From NCBI RefSeq assembly GCF_030062155.1, contig NZ_CP118269.1, forward strand, positions 1,178,001 to 1,242,000: a stretch of 64,000 bases of DNA, written 5' to 3'. The stretch comes from Pantoea sp. Lij88 (GTDB lineage: Bacteria; Pseudomonadota; Gammaproteobacteria; Enterobacterales; Enterobacteriaceae). How positions within the stretch are numbered: position 1 is the stretch's first letter; every line of letters starts with the position of its first letter. This document shows positions 28,535 through 37,179 of the stretch, piece after piece. The position numbers were made by a program, and so were the translations under genes. The notes below the pieces were generated by a model that did not search any database, was not told where the DNA came from, and worked only from the letters and a program-made list of their open reading frames with translations.

Positions 28535-29051
28535 ATTTCCTCAGATTGCGCTGGCCGCCGGTATCACACTGATACTGGCGGGCTGTGGTCTGACGCAAAA
28601 AGTGACAGACGGCACCGTTGCCGTGACCAAATCGATTTTTTTTAAGCAGATAAAGACCCTGCATCTGGATATTCGCGCCCGCGAGGCCGTCAACAGCAAT
28701 GCCGGCGGCGTGGCATTGTCCACGGTGGTGCGTATTTATCAGCTTAAAGACCGTAAGACCTTCGACAGCACCGACTATCCGTCACTGTTTAAGGCTGACA
28801 GCCAGGCGATTAAAGCAGATCTGGTGGCGGAGAGAGATATTCGCCTGCAGCCGGGCGGGGCGGTAACGGTCGATATGTCGATGGAGGAAAGCGCCCAATA
28901 TGTGGCAGTGGCCGGGATGTTTATGTCACCGGACCAGGCAAACAACACCTGGCGCCTGGTGCTGAGTCGTGATGATCTCGATCCGGATAAAGCTCGCGTC
29001 ATAGAGGCAGGTGATAACCGGTTAACGCTGATGCCGATTAAGGATCAATGA
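28509..29051 (+). CDS. tssJ: TssJ, T6SS outer-membrane lipoprotein
   Basis: TssJ is the outer-membrane lipoprotein that binds the periplasmic end of TssM. From the ATG at 28509 the product has 180 aa with a signal peptide and lipobox 'LAGC' (Cys26); Gly follows the Cys, compatible with export to the outer membrane. The mature part has a transthyretin-like beta pattern ('LHLDIRAREAVN', 'STVVRIYQLKDRKTF'). An upstream in-frame start would add 13 residues before the signal peptide and is unlikely. GGGAG lies just before. The gene overlaps the tssG stop. Confidence 0.94.
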   Translation: MKMAIIAGKFPQIALAAGITLILAGCGLTQKVTDGTVAVTKSIFFKQIKTLHLDIRAREAVNSNAGGVALSTVVRIYQLKDRKTFDSTDYPSLFKADSQAIKADLVAERDIRLQPGGAVTVDMSMEESAQYVAVAGMFMSPDQANNTWRLVLSRDDLDPDKARVIEAGDNRLTLMPIKDQ

Positions 29052-29052
29052 G

Positions 29053-29496
29053 ATGTCGCGTCCTTCATTATATGAAACGCTCTACGGCAACTTTACCGGA
29101 GGTCTCGATCTCCACCAGGTAAGCGAGCAGAACCAGGTGATTTTATCGGTGCTCGACAACATGCAGCGCATCCTCAACTGCCGTGCCGGCACGCTGGCGC
29201 ATCTGCCGGACTATGGCCTACCCGATATGACCAAAATATTGCAGGGCATGCCGGGTAGCGCGCATCAGTTGCTGAAGACGTTCTCCGACGTGTTGCTCAA
29301 ATATGAGCCGCGCCTGAAAAATATCAACGTCATCCTGCTCGAACAGCATATCCCCGGCGAGTTGCGCTATGCCATTGATGCTGAGCTCAGGGGTATTGGC
29401 CTGGTGCGCTATGGCACTGAGTTTATGCCCGAGGGACGGGTCCTGCTGAAGCATCTGAAGCAGCAGCAGTATATCGAGACCACAACCCGTCTGTAA
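29053..29496 (+). CDS. tssE: TssE, gp25-like T6SS baseplate protein
   Basis: TssE is the gp25-like wedge protein that starts sheath polymerisation. The 147-aa product begins 'MSRPSLYETLYGNFTGGLDL' and includes 'VILSVLDNMQRILNCRAGTL' and 'LPDYGLPDMTKIL', the characteristic gp25 blocks. It starts one base after the tssJ stop. It completes the set of thirteen core T6SS genes. Confidence 0.95.
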   Translation: MSRPSLYETLYGNFTGGLDLHQVSEQNQVILSVLDNMQRILNCRAGTLAHLPDYGLPDMTKILQGMPGSAHQLLKTFSDVLLKYEPRLKNINVILLEQHIPGELRYAIDAELRGIGLVRYGTEFMPEGRVLLKHLKQQQYIETTTRL

Positions 29497-29510
29497 GGCC
29501 AGATAAAAGC

Positions 29511-29800
29511 ATGTCAGTAAAATCACGGTTTCTCGAAAAATTGCAGACCAGCCAGTCTGCTACGGCTTCATCTGTCAGCAAGACTCAGGCTGATATTGCA
29601 GAGTTTCGCCTGTGAATGGGGCAGCTTCAGGAGCAGATGGACACGTGGCTGGAGGGACTGCACTGACCGTGGAACCGTTCACAATATCCGTCACAGACCG
29701 GCTGGTGGAGAGCGGGACTTTTGATATTGCCGGTACCGTTCTGCGTTACCACGACCGATGCGTAAAATTTATACCGGTATTTTTGTATGGGGGAGTCTGA
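29511..29800 (+). pseudogene. broken small T6SS-cluster gene after tssE
   Basis: An ATG frame beginning 'MSVKSRFLEKLQTSQSATA' 14 bp after tssE runs to a TGA at 29613-29615; the frame continues directly with 'MGQLQEQMDTWLEG', so CGA to TGA is a likely nonsense change. Near 29652-29656 the frame then shifts by one base, and the restored frame reads 'TALTVEPFTISVTDRLVESG' and ends at 29800. Read across both lesions it gives one protein of about 95 aa. I do not know its function. The intact form is probably a normal member of this T6SS locus in relatives. Confidence 0.7.
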
Positions 29801-30117
29801 GTCAGTCTGAACGATTCTGTTCCGGATAGGGTTCTTCATCTTCAGAAGTCAGCAATCAGTTAAAGTCTTCCACTTCCAGCCGAAAAACGCAGACGGAAAA
29901 GATAACTACGGCAATTAAACAGAAAAGGCAAAGCGTTACAGAAAACGACGAACCGGTCACTACGCCACCCCGGCAACCTGGATGTGCTTCTCTATATATG
30001 GCCAGCAAGCCCGGATACACCCTATTACCGATTTGCTCAGGGAAGCAGTATTAATCCTCTTGCCCGTTATTCAGATTAAATAATCAGGATTAAAAGAAGA
30101 AAGGGAATAAATAAAAC
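29801..30117. other. intergenic stretch, no gene seen
   Basis: These 317 bases contain no convincing gene. They lie between the broken gene and a small membrane-protein gene. A purine-rich stretch (GAAGAAAGGGA) about ten bases before 30118 would serve as the ribosome-binding site of the next gene. Confidence 0.4.
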
Positions 30118-30393
30118 ATGGCACGGAGAAAAAAAGATGACAATGCGGCGGGTATTATCCTGGTTATTGTTGGCGTTATTGTCTGGGGAATTTATGTTGC
30201 GGTAAGCGCATTAATTAACCTTAATGAGCGATTTATTGAATCTGCCTCGAATCCGGCCGGAATCGTCGGTCTGTTCTTTGGCTTACTGATAGCTGTTGCA
30301 TTGATAACGCGGGGATTCATTTACCGGGGATTCCGGAAGAAAACAGCGGAACCCGGACAGGCCGCGTCGGACCTGGCAGGAGCAACCGGATGA
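30118..30393 (+). CDS. small two-span membrane protein in the T6SS locus
   Basis: This 91-aa protein has a basic N terminus ('MARRKKDD') and two hydrophobic segments (about residues 12-33 and 48-68), followed by a basic stretch 'RGFIYRGFRKK' and a soluble tail. Both ends are therefore predicted in the cytoplasm. It overlaps the next gene by 4 bp (ATGA). I do not recognise the family; the coupling to the VasL-type gene suggests a T6SS accessory role. Confidence 0.6.
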   Translation: MARRKKDDNAAGIILVIVGVIVWGIYVAVSALINLNERFIESASNPAGIVGLFFGLLIAVALITRGFIYRGFRKKTAEPGQAASDLAGATG

Positions 30394-31766
30394 CTCTGCA
30401 TAAAACCTTAAAAACCGGTGGTGACCCGCGCACGCTACCGGATTATACCGCCCTGCGTGATGAACTGAGTAAGCTGACCCATCCGGCTCGCCCGGATGTG
30501 AACTGGCATTATGTTGAGAAACTTTGCCTCTCACTGTTTGAACAGAACGGTGTGGAGTTACAGACGACGGCCTGGTATACGCTTGCGCGTACACAACTGG
30601 CTGGCTTATTCGGACTCAATGAAGGGCTGACGATACTGGAGGCTCTGATAAGTCATCAGTGGGGGGCGTTGTGGCCTCAGGCAGTCCATGCCCGCATGGA
30701 AATCCTCAGCAGTCTGAGTCATCGCCTGCAGCAACGGATGCGCTCGCTTCCGCTGAATTACAGCGACCTTACCCAGTTGTATCGGGCGGAGCAACGGCTT
30801 ACAGGTCTGGGAGAGGTATTGCAGCGGCTGGAGCTAAAACATCTCAGTCATCTCGATACGTTGCGTACCCTGATGTATAACAGTGCCGTCCGGCTGGAAA
30901 ACAGTGATGGCATAACCAGCACCGGGTCGAATATTCAGCCGGGTATCGTGTTGCCTGCCACCGTGATGAAGGATGCAGCCACCACCACGAGGGGCATTAC
31001 GGGTAGTCCTGCTGATTCGCCAGACAGTGCAGTTAAGTGGGTGTATGTCGCGCAACCGGAACAGCAGCCAAACATAGACGTGCTGGCAGCTATGCCTGCC
31101 CCGGTAAAAAAGTGGAAATCCTTCGTCGCCGGGATGTGTACCATGCTGGTGGTAAGTTTAGCAACAATATGGGGCTGGCACTCTCTTCTCCGGCCTGACC
31201 CGCTACAGACTCAGCTTGCTGCTTCACTGGCACCGTTGCCTGAACCTCTCTCTCCTGAAGAGCTGGATATATTGCGTCAGCAATCTCTGTCATCACAAAC
31301 AGGGATAGCACAAACACAACAACAGCTTGCCCGACTGGATAAATTGCCTCCTGACTGGAATATTGCATACAGCAGAAAACTCATCGAACAGGCTCAGGCG
31401 TTGTGGCCGGAGCAGGCTAAGCCTTTAATACAAAAGTGGCAGCAACAAATTAATTCTTCCGCATTACCGACAAAACAACTCAATGGCTGGTTTCAGGGAA
31501 TGACAACGTTACAAAAACTAAGTGATCGCCTGAACGGGCTTGATGAGCAGAAGGGCAAATACATGACGGTCAGCGAACTGAAGTCCGTTATATTTTCTAT
31601 CCGACAGTCTTTTAACCAGTCCATACCAGCTGAAGAGCAACTGCGTGTACTGTCAGAAAATGCTGCTGGAATTCCGTTACCAGCCGCTGCCAGGTCTCAA
31701 CTGGAGATGCATCTGAAACAACTGGCTGTCCGCTATGCTGAAATAAAACAGAATGCATCAGAGTAA
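30390..31766 (+). CDS. VasL/TssA-like T6SS protein with a membrane anchor
   Basis: This 458-aa protein has an ImpA-N-type domain at the N terminus (about residues 1-150, with 'GGDPRTLPDYTALRDELSKL' and 'ALWPQAVHARMEIL'), a single hydrophobic segment near residues 243-262 ('AGMCTMLVVSLATIWGWHSL'), and a helical C-terminal VasL domain. Proteins of this layout are annotated VasL or TagA; in other bacteria TagA-type proteins stop and hold the distal end of the sheath at the opposite membrane. It is the last gene of the T6SS locus, and the island attachment site lies about 70 bp downstream. Confidence 0.82.
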   Translation: MTLHKTLKTGGDPRTLPDYTALRDELSKLTHPARPDVNWHYVEKLCLSLFEQNGVELQTTAWYTLARTQLAGLFGLNEGLTILEALISHQWGALWPQAVHARMEILSSLSHRLQQRMRSLPLNYSDLTQLYRAEQRLTGLGEVLQRLELKHLSHLDTLRTLMYNSAVRLENSDGITSTGSNIQPGIVLPATVMKDAATTTRGITGSPADSPDSAVKWVYVAQPEQQPNIDVLAAMPAPVKKWKSFVAGMCTMLVVSLATIWGWHSLLRPDPLQTQLAASLAPLPEPLSPEELDILRQQSLSSQTGIAQTQQQLARLDKLPPDWNIAYSRKLIEQAQALWPEQAKPLIQKWQQQINSSALPTKQLNGWFQGMTTLQKLSDRLNGLDEQKGKYMTVSELKSVIFSIRQSFNQSIPAEEQLRVLSENAAGIPLPAAARSQLEMHLKQLAVRYAEIKQNASE

Positions 31767-31833
31767 AAGCGGTGCTAAAAAAGTGATTATTAGGGGGTCT
31801 GGTGAATCTGGTCGATGTCAGGAGAGGTGTATC

Positions 31834-31857
31834 TGGTGTCCCCTGCAGAAATCGAAC
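31834..31857. repeat. left attachment-site repeat of the argW island
   Basis: This 24-bp stretch matches the 3' end of argW (55528-55551) with one mismatch (A at 31849 against G at 55543). It lies in non-coding DNA just after the T6SS locus and marks the integrase-distal boundary of the island. Confidence 0.85.
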
Positions 31858-32101
31858 TGGTGTTTAAGTTGCTGATTTTAAAGTATTTAATTGAAGTTAA
31901 ACTTTTTATACCATCATAAATACCAACACTCAAAAATAACCTTAAAAACTGTTGTGAGACACTTAAAAAAGCGTCTTAATTATACTCAATTTTATCAGCC
32001 GTTGTTACTGTTTCACAGCTTGTTGATTGAAGAGCTGGTTCAAGGTGATGATGAGCTGACTTCTACATTGAGCTATAAAAACACAAATGTAAGGCCTCGG
32101 T

Positions 32102-32911
32102 ATGGATACGGTTCAGATCTACAAAGAGCTACAGGCTTGGTTTAACTACGACAACTATGTTGATGTTGAGTCTTGCACTTTGAAAGGTTTACATAAGGAG
32201 TTACAGGTCAGAAAGAACATCCTCGATTCAATTGAGTTTTTTGGAGAAGGGGATGTTTATTTTGACCAGATCCTTGCAGGTAAGCCTTTAATCAGTAAAA
32301 CGTTTGATAGCAACACTCATCTGACGGAAAGCCAAACTCACATACGACAAATCACCTTCAATCATGTTGAAGCACTCAAAAGATCTCTTGGGATGTTCTC
32401 TCAGGAATCGTTTGTCAAAGGAACTGATCAACTTAAGAAAGAGGTTAAAGAGCAGCCACTCACTCAAAGTATGAGAACCGTTTTTCTGGGAACCAATGAA
32501 AGCCGTGTATACACCTACTTTGACCTCGAAAGCTCATCAGATGAAGAAATCATAGGCTCGCTTCGTGCGCTACTTCCTGTGTGGAGGAAAGAGTATGGAA
32601 TCAAGGGCAGGAAGCAAGAGGCTTTCGGTCTGGGAAAGATTCTAAAGTTGGTTGACTACCGTATCCTTCCAATGATTGATCTACTCATGTGGGCTAAGTT
32701 AAATGATGTCTCTCTTTCAAACACCATCCTTTCCAGAGTGCTTTATCCTAAGCTCACAGATGAAGTTAGAGGAGATGAGCAACTAAAGGACACAGATCGT
32801 CCAATAGCTGAAAAAGCATTGTCAGGTGAGACCTGTAATAATATTGAGAGTTTCATCAACAAGAATCGGCATCTAATGGAGAGTAAAATAGCTCAGCTGA
32901 GAACATTGTAA
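32102..32911 (+). CDS. hypothetical protein, possibly DUF6387 family
   Basis: This 269-aa soluble protein starts with AAGG seven bases upstream of its ATG. The central part ('LRALLPVWRKEYGI') and the following 'KLVDYRILPMIDLLMWAKLN' and 'NTILSRVLYPKL' resemble the DUF6387 proteins found on enterobacterial islands; I give this family with reserve. No catalytic motif or membrane segment is visible. It is the first gene inside the left end of the island and strongly AT-rich. Confidence 0.55.
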   Translation: MDTVQIYKELQAWFNYDNYVDVESCTLKGLHKELQVRKNILDSIEFFGEGDVYFDQILAGKPLISKTFDSNTHLTESQTHIRQITFNHVEALKRSLGMFSQESFVKGTDQLKKEVKEQPLTQSMRTVFLGTNESRVYTYFDLESSSDEEIIGSLRALLPVWRKEYGIKGRKQEAFGLGKILKLVDYRILPMIDLLMWAKLNDVSLSNTILSRVLYPKLTDEVRGDEQLKDTDRPIAEKALSGETCNNIESFINKNRHLMESKIAQLRTL

Positions 32912-33049
32912 TAGGGTAAATTATTTGATAAAAAAAGGCGGTTTTTTGATTTTGTCATTATAAAATATAAGGTGTGGTTTAATTTATTAATCTTACTGGA
33001 GATGGTTAGGATGTGCTAAATTATAGTTTTAACGAGGTTTTATAAATGG

Positions 33050-33083
33050 AAGGCAAATTTATTCACTATCTAATTTGCCTTTT
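33050..33083. terminator. hairpin terminator between convergent genes
   Basis: A perfect 10-bp stem (33050-33059 pairing with 33072-33081) with a 12-base loop, followed by T residues on the plus strand. It lies between the DUF6387-like gene and the oppositely oriented TIR gene and could terminate transcription from both. Confidence 0.6.
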
Positions 33084-33104
33084 AGTCTGATTTGATTAAA
33101 TAAA

Positions 33105-33938
33105 CTATCCGTTTATTGTGTGTAGGGAGGGGCTAAAAAAATTATAAATAGCATCTAAGTTTTGGAAAGGTTTGCTTTTATCGATATCCAAATTTTCATT
33201 TATGTTTTCTGTGTTAGAGATCACTTTAAGCAATTTGTCATTTTGAACCTTTTGCATGTGTGATTTATTAGGCGAGAATTTGAAAGCAAAATCCCTACTG
33301 GATGATTTAATCATATCCTCAAGGCCATGATCAAAGCTCTCTTGAGTTACTTTTGGTCGATGTGGATGAGGAGTTCTTATTACTGTAGATGTGAAATTCA
33401 TCTCAGTGTATAACCAGGGTGAGTAAGTCCCATCACTATCATTATTACTTGCATTAAGTGAATTCTGAGTGTTTAAGAACCAACAGCTATCACTTTTGAA
33501 AATACCATCAGTTAGAGCATTAATTAACACTATATAAAAGTTACTTGCTACCCTCATGCTTCTTTTATAGTCAAGATAGTTTGAATTATCATCACACTTA
33601 CTGTGCAAATGATTAATGTCACTAATAGCTTTATCAACAAATCCCCAGAATTTTGAATCAATAAAACTTTTAATTCCATACTTTTCATACAATCTGTTAG
33701 CTATATAGATAGCTTTCTTTTCATCTTTGTGACTATGAGAAATGAAAATATGGCACCCTGTATCTGGAAACCAATTTTCCAAAAACTCCTTGTGATCTAT
33801 AATTGCTACTTCTTTACCGTCAATCGCCTGTGTGGTTATTATTTCCTTAAGTTTGAGTTCAATGCCATCTGTCTCATATATTAACTCTTCGTTTTCAATC
33901 TGGTAGTTTTCAACTTCAATATCATAACAATTTAACAT
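33105..33938 (-). CDS. TIR-domain protein, candidate defence effector
   Basis: The start at 33938 is coupled to the upstream gene's stop (TAATG), giving 277 aa; an ATG at 33950 is the alternative. Residues about 62-185 form a TIR-type domain: 'HIFISHSHKDEKKAIYIANR' is the beta-A/box 1 region, 'CWFLNTQNS' a later core strand, and 'SPWLYTEM' contains the Glu (residue 179) at the position expected for the NAD-hydrolysing glutamate. Bacterial TIR proteins of this sort typically degrade NAD or make cyclic-ADP-ribose signals on phage infection. The C-terminal 90 residues have no recognised fold. It forms a two-gene operon with a membrane protein. Confidence 0.75.
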   Translation of the reverse strand: MLNCYDIEVENYQIENEELIYETDGIELKLKEIITTQAIDGKEVAIIDHKEFLENWFPDTGCHIFISHSHKDEKKAIYIANRLYEKYGIKSFIDSKFWGFVDKAISDINHLHSKCDDNSNYLDYKRSMRVASNFYIVLINALTDGIFKSDSCWFLNTQNSLNASNNDSDGTYSPWLYTEMNFTSTVIRTPHPHRPKVTQESFDHGLEDMIKSSSRDFAFKFSPNKSHMQKVQNDKLLKVISNTENINENLDIDKSKPFQNLDAIYNFFSPSLHTING

Positions 33939-34360
33939 TATTGTAAACATCCTCTTGCTATCAAGTAACTAAAGATAATTAGTGAGCTGTAAAAAGGTAA
34001 TACGCTTATTGAAATGTAAGCATTTAACATGTTGGCGTTGACGTTTTCAGTAGATATGATTGTAAGATTTTGTTTTACGTTTAAATCTGAAATTCCACTT
34101 ACTTTGTTATTGTACTCGTTACGAAATAGTCTTTCTTGCTTGAGGTAGTAAGCATCTAAAATACTGAAGAGTATATTTAGAAAAATAATTAATAACCATA
34201 ACTGAGTGAGATAGTCATTACCAGATTCTTTTTTTGAAACAGCTAAAATCACACCAGTTAAAGACATGCTCCACCCTTTTAGAAAAAGGGAATTTGCTGC
34301 CATTCTTTTTATTATTTCCTGTAAATACCCTAAAGCTGCAATTAAAGATGTTTCAGACAT
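33938..34360 (-). CDS. small membrane protein partner of the TIR protein (SLATT-like)
   Basis: This 140-aa protein has three or four hydrophobic segments (about residues 30-43, 50-70 and 112-136). The second leads into 'LDAYYLKQERLFRNEYNNK', a motif common in SLATT-like two-transmembrane proteins that accompany nucleotide-signalling and TIR systems. GGAG lies six bases before the start. It is the first gene of the pair, and the TIR gene starts on its stop codon. I infer a membrane sensor or effector working with the TIR protein; the family assignment is from memory of the motif only. Confidence 0.65.
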   Translation of the reverse strand: MSETSLIAALGYLQEIIKRMAANSLFLKGWSMSLTGVILAVSKKESGNDYLTQLWLLIIFLNILFSILDAYYLKQERLFRNEYNNKVSGISDLNVKQNLTIISTENVNANMLNAYISISVLPFYSSLIIFSYLIARGCLQ

Positions 34361-34766
34361 AATAGACTCCGTTAAACGTGTTGTGGCCTAAAGAGGTTAA
34401 TTAACTTATGTGTTAATAGTTAAGAATATGAAAACATATTATCACTCTATCCCTATGATTTTTTTCAATATTAATAGATTCTAAGTAATAGTTTGGCATT
34501 GATAGCAGTTAAAATCCATAATTTTTGTTTATAAAATTAGTTTTTCAAGGGGCTGTCGGAGTAGCGAAAGCGATAGTTATGCACTAGGAATGCTAAATTG
34601 TTAATCAAAAGGTTTTTTCTCTTGTCAAGAGTCTCCGCGAAAAATTTTATTAACCTATAAAGTATGCTAAGAAATTTCAGATAAAAAAAAATGTCCACCA
34701 AATCCCTTCAAAGCCTTTTCCCGTCTACTTAGTATCAACTCATCGACAAGACGAGGAGATACAATC
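34361..34766. other. AT-rich divergent intergenic region
   Basis: About 400 bases without a gene separate the TIR operon (leftward) from the AlpA-type gene (rightward), so both promoters should lie here. The last 60 bases before 34767 end in a purine-rich ribosome-binding site (GACGAGGAGATAC). I see no clear inverted repeat or RNA gene. Confidence 0.4.
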
Positions 34767-34979
34767 ATGAACACATCTATTAAACAAACCACACGACTCA
34801 TCCGCTTACCAGAAGTCATGCATAAAACAGGTTACAAGAAAGCATGGATTTACCGATTGATTTCTGAAAATAAATTCCCTAAACCTATCAAACTGGGCGC
34901 AAGGTCAGTAGCTTTCATTGAGATTGAAGTCGATGAGTGGATTTCTGACACCATTAGCAATTCGAGAACAGCTTCATAG
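34767..34979 (+). CDS. AlpA-family transcriptional regulator / excisionase
   Basis: This 70-aa protein carries an AlpA/excisionase-type winged helix-turn-helix: 'IRLPEVMHKTGYKKAWIYRL' (about residues 12-31), then 'NKFPKPIKLGARSVAF' and 'EVDEWI'. In P4-like islands such proteins activate the integrase or bind attachment DNA to promote excision. GAGGAGA gives a strong ribosome-binding site. It is a small but reliable hallmark of an integrase-driven island. Confidence 0.88.
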   Translation: MNTSIKQTTRLIRLPEVMHKTGYKKAWIYRLISENKFPKPIKLGARSVAFIEIEVDEWISDTISNSRTAS

Positions 34980-35019
34980 TTAGGCTCCAGACGAACAACA
35001 TCGACAATGTGGGGACAAT

Positions 35020-35631
35020 ATGGAAATCAAAGAATTCCTAAATATTGGGAATCTTTCAAGGCTGGTGAGTCAAAAAAGCTTTGATAAGATTTTTAATGCT
35101 GAAGCTATCAGGTTATTACCTGTTGATGCATTGAGTATAAAATCTGTGGCATGTTTGAGCTATTACCTCGAAGATAGTGAATACAATCCATTCCAATTTT
35201 TACCTGAGTTAAATGAAGATAGTCGAAACTATATCTATGAAACCATAATGTCAGTGGTCAAATGTAATGAGTTACTCAGAGGGTTATCAAAGAAAATCAC
35301 ACAGAATGAAATTAATATCGCTGTAGAAAAGACTGAAAAAGGCGAAGATCATGTATTGCTCAGTAGCTTAAGTGTGCCAAAAGGGATGCTGGACCATTAT
35401 GTGAAAACAATGCCATGTCTTCTCCCAGATGAAGATTCATTTATGACAGATGACATTAATCTTCTCAAGCTAAGCACTGAAGATATAAGTAAAATTTTGC
35501 TATGTGACATGTTGGAAAGAGGATCATTGATAATTCATATGGGAGATGAACTCCGCAGTAAAGCTAAAGCTATTCAAGAGGAATACTGGAATCAGGTGGA
35601 AGATATTTACTATGGGAGAGCGGCAAGATGA
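35020..35631 (+). CDS. hypothetical island protein (203 aa)
   Basis: The product starts 40 bp after the AlpA-type gene and is probably co-transcribed with it. It is soluble, acidic and mostly helical. It contains 'SYYLEDSEYNPFQFLPELN' and ends 'EEYWNQVEDIYYGRAAR'. I do not recognise a family. AlpA-linked genes of this size on islands are often replication or regulatory proteins, but nothing here proves that. Confidence 0.55.
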   Translation: MEIKEFLNIGNLSRLVSQKSFDKIFNAEAIRLLPVDALSIKSVACLSYYLEDSEYNPFQFLPELNEDSRNYIYETIMSVVKCNELLRGLSKKITQNEINIAVEKTEKGEDHVLLSSLSVPKGMLDHYVKTMPCLLPDEDSFMTDDINLLKLSTEDISKILLCDMLERGSLIIHMGDELRSKAKAIQEEYWNQVEDIYYGRAAR

Positions 35632-35958
35632 ATATTTATTTAAAATCTCATGATTTAAAAAATGTAAAGTTTTAACATCAAAAAACATAAAAACTTAACA
35701 GAATACTTTCCAAATTAGTTTTTGGCGGCGCTGTATTACTTATGCAATAAGGCTTTATTGGTTTTTCTTCTTGAATCGGGTATGACTACCTCTAACTAGC
35801 CGTACTGGTTTCTTTCACGTGAAAGAAATTTTTTTAAGTATCTAAATGGATTATAAATAAACACAAAAATAACAAAATAAAATTGCAAAGTTTAAATCGA
35901 TAAAATAATGATAAGCCGTAGTGATAACTAAATGTAAAGTTTTCGGAGGGTTATTATA
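35632..35958. promoter_or_regulatory. repeat-rich region upstream of the recombinase trio
   Basis: This 327-bp gene-free stretch holds a 14-bp direct repeat (AAATGTAAAGTTTT at 35660-35673 and 35930-35943), a related copy starting near 35880, and a perfect 20-bp palindrome at 35809-35828. It precedes the first recombinase gene, whose ribosome-binding site (CGGAGGG) directly follows the second repeat. The repeats may be recombinase-binding or regulatory sites, or one end of the trio element. Confidence 0.5.
35809..35828. repeat. perfect 20-bp palindrome
   Basis: TTTCTTTCACGTGAAAGAAA reads identically on both strands and is centred on CACGTG. It lies 130 bp upstream of the recombinase trio. It could be an operator for a dimeric regulator or a recombination site. 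Confidence 0.85.
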
Positions 35959-37179
35959 ATGTCGTTCAAAATAAAAAAATTTGTCATGAGTAATGGAGAA
36001 AGAGGCTGCTTGATTCTCAACAAAGAAACACTGCTACCAGTTTACTATCAGAACCTTTATCTCACAACTAATGTCAGGAACAGAAGTGCGACTGCATCAA
36101 CGATGGAGGTAGTCGCAACGAATCTACTTATCCTTAGCAATTTTATGAAAAGCATGGACATTAAAATCATTGATAGGATTGAAAGCAAGCGGTTCCTAAG
36201 TGTAGCCGAAGTAGATGACCTGATACGGTATGCAAAGCAAAGATTCGATCAACAAAAAATTACGAATGTAAGATTACTAAAAGGAAAGCAGATTGCTACA
36301 AGAACTTTTAGTTACAGAATACTCGTTTTTTCAAATTACCTAAAATGGTTGTGCGGATTGATTCATTCTATGAAGGGAATCCATGCCAGATATGAAATCG
36401 ATACTTTCATAGAAAATTTGAGAGCACATCTCCCACGAAATAAATCACACAGCATGAACGACAGAAAAGACAAATCATTGAATGAAGAACAAATAAAAAC
36501 TCTGTTTAAGCTGTTGGAAGTCGAAGGGAGCCAAAACCCCTTTCAGAAGGAGGTTCAGGGAAGGAACAGGCTCATTTTTACCTTGCTACTGAATTGTGGG
36601 TTGAGAGCAGGTGAATTACTAAATCTTAAAGTAAATGATCTAAATCTTATAAATAACACACTGAGTATCTTCAGAAGACATGACTGCATTGAAGACCGGA
36701 GGCTGAATCAACCATTAGTTAAAACTGGCGAAAGGATAATCCCATTATCAGACGAGTTAGTGATGGAGATCTTCGATTACATACAAACTTGTAGAAGTAA
36801 AATCACTAAAAAGAAAAAACATGACTTCCTGTTTGTAACTCACAGCGCAGGAAAAACGGCAGGAGAACCATTATCTGTTTCAGCATATGAGAAAATAATT
36901 TCAACCATTAAAAAAGCAAGCCCGGAATTAAAGAATTTATCGGGGCATAGATTGAGGCATTCATGGAACTATTTCTATTCAAATGAAATTGATGGTTCAA
37001 ATTTGGAAATCAGTCGTAAATCAGGATTGAGATGCTATCTCATGGGGTGGTCAAAAGACTCTAAAATGTCTGAAAACTATAATTTCAAACATATATCAGA
37101 AAAAGAAAAAGAAGTTATTGGAAGAGTTTATGAATCTTTGAAAAAGATAACTGAGGGTCAATATAATGGAAACATGTAA
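35959..37179 (+). CDS. tyrosine recombinase 1 of the trio
   Basis: This 406-aa phage-integrase-family recombinase has an N-terminal SAM-like DNA-binding region and a catalytic domain from about residue 190. The active-site residues are visible: Arg216 in 'NCGLRAGELLNL', the HxxRH motif 'HRLRH' at 330-334, a Trp in 'MGWSK' and the nucleophile Tyr374 in 'SENYNF'. It therefore looks active. CGGAGGG provides a strong ribosome-binding site. Its end overlaps the next gene by 14 bp. Confidence 0.9.
   Translation: MSFKIKKFVMSNGERGCLILNKETLLPVYYQNLYLTTNVRNRSATASTMEVVATNLLILSNFMKSMDIKIIDRIESKRFLSVAEVDDLIRYAKQRFDQQKITNVRLLKGKQIATRTFSYRILVFSNYLKWLCGLIHSMKGIHARYEIDTFIENLRAHLPRNKSHSMNDRKDKSLNEEQIKTLFKLLEVEGSQNPFQKEVQGRNRLIFTLLLNCGLRAGELLNLKVNDLNLINNTLSIFRRHDCIEDRRLNQPLVKTGERIIPLSDELVMEIFDYIQTCRSKITKKKKHDFLFVTHSAGKTAGEPLSVSAYEKIISTIKKASPELKNLSGHRLRHSWNYFYSNEIDGSNLEISRKSGLRCYLMGWSKDSKMSENYNFKHISEKEKEVIGRVYESLKKITEGQYNGNM

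Noticed and set aside
31891..32145. 84-codon TTG frame at the left end of the island
   Set aside because: Starts with TTG without a ribosome-binding site, overlaps the better-supported gene at 32102 and has a low-complexity composition.
33105..34360. calling the TIR pair a Thoeris system
   Set aside because: No ThsA-like gene is adjacent; the partner is a small membrane protein.
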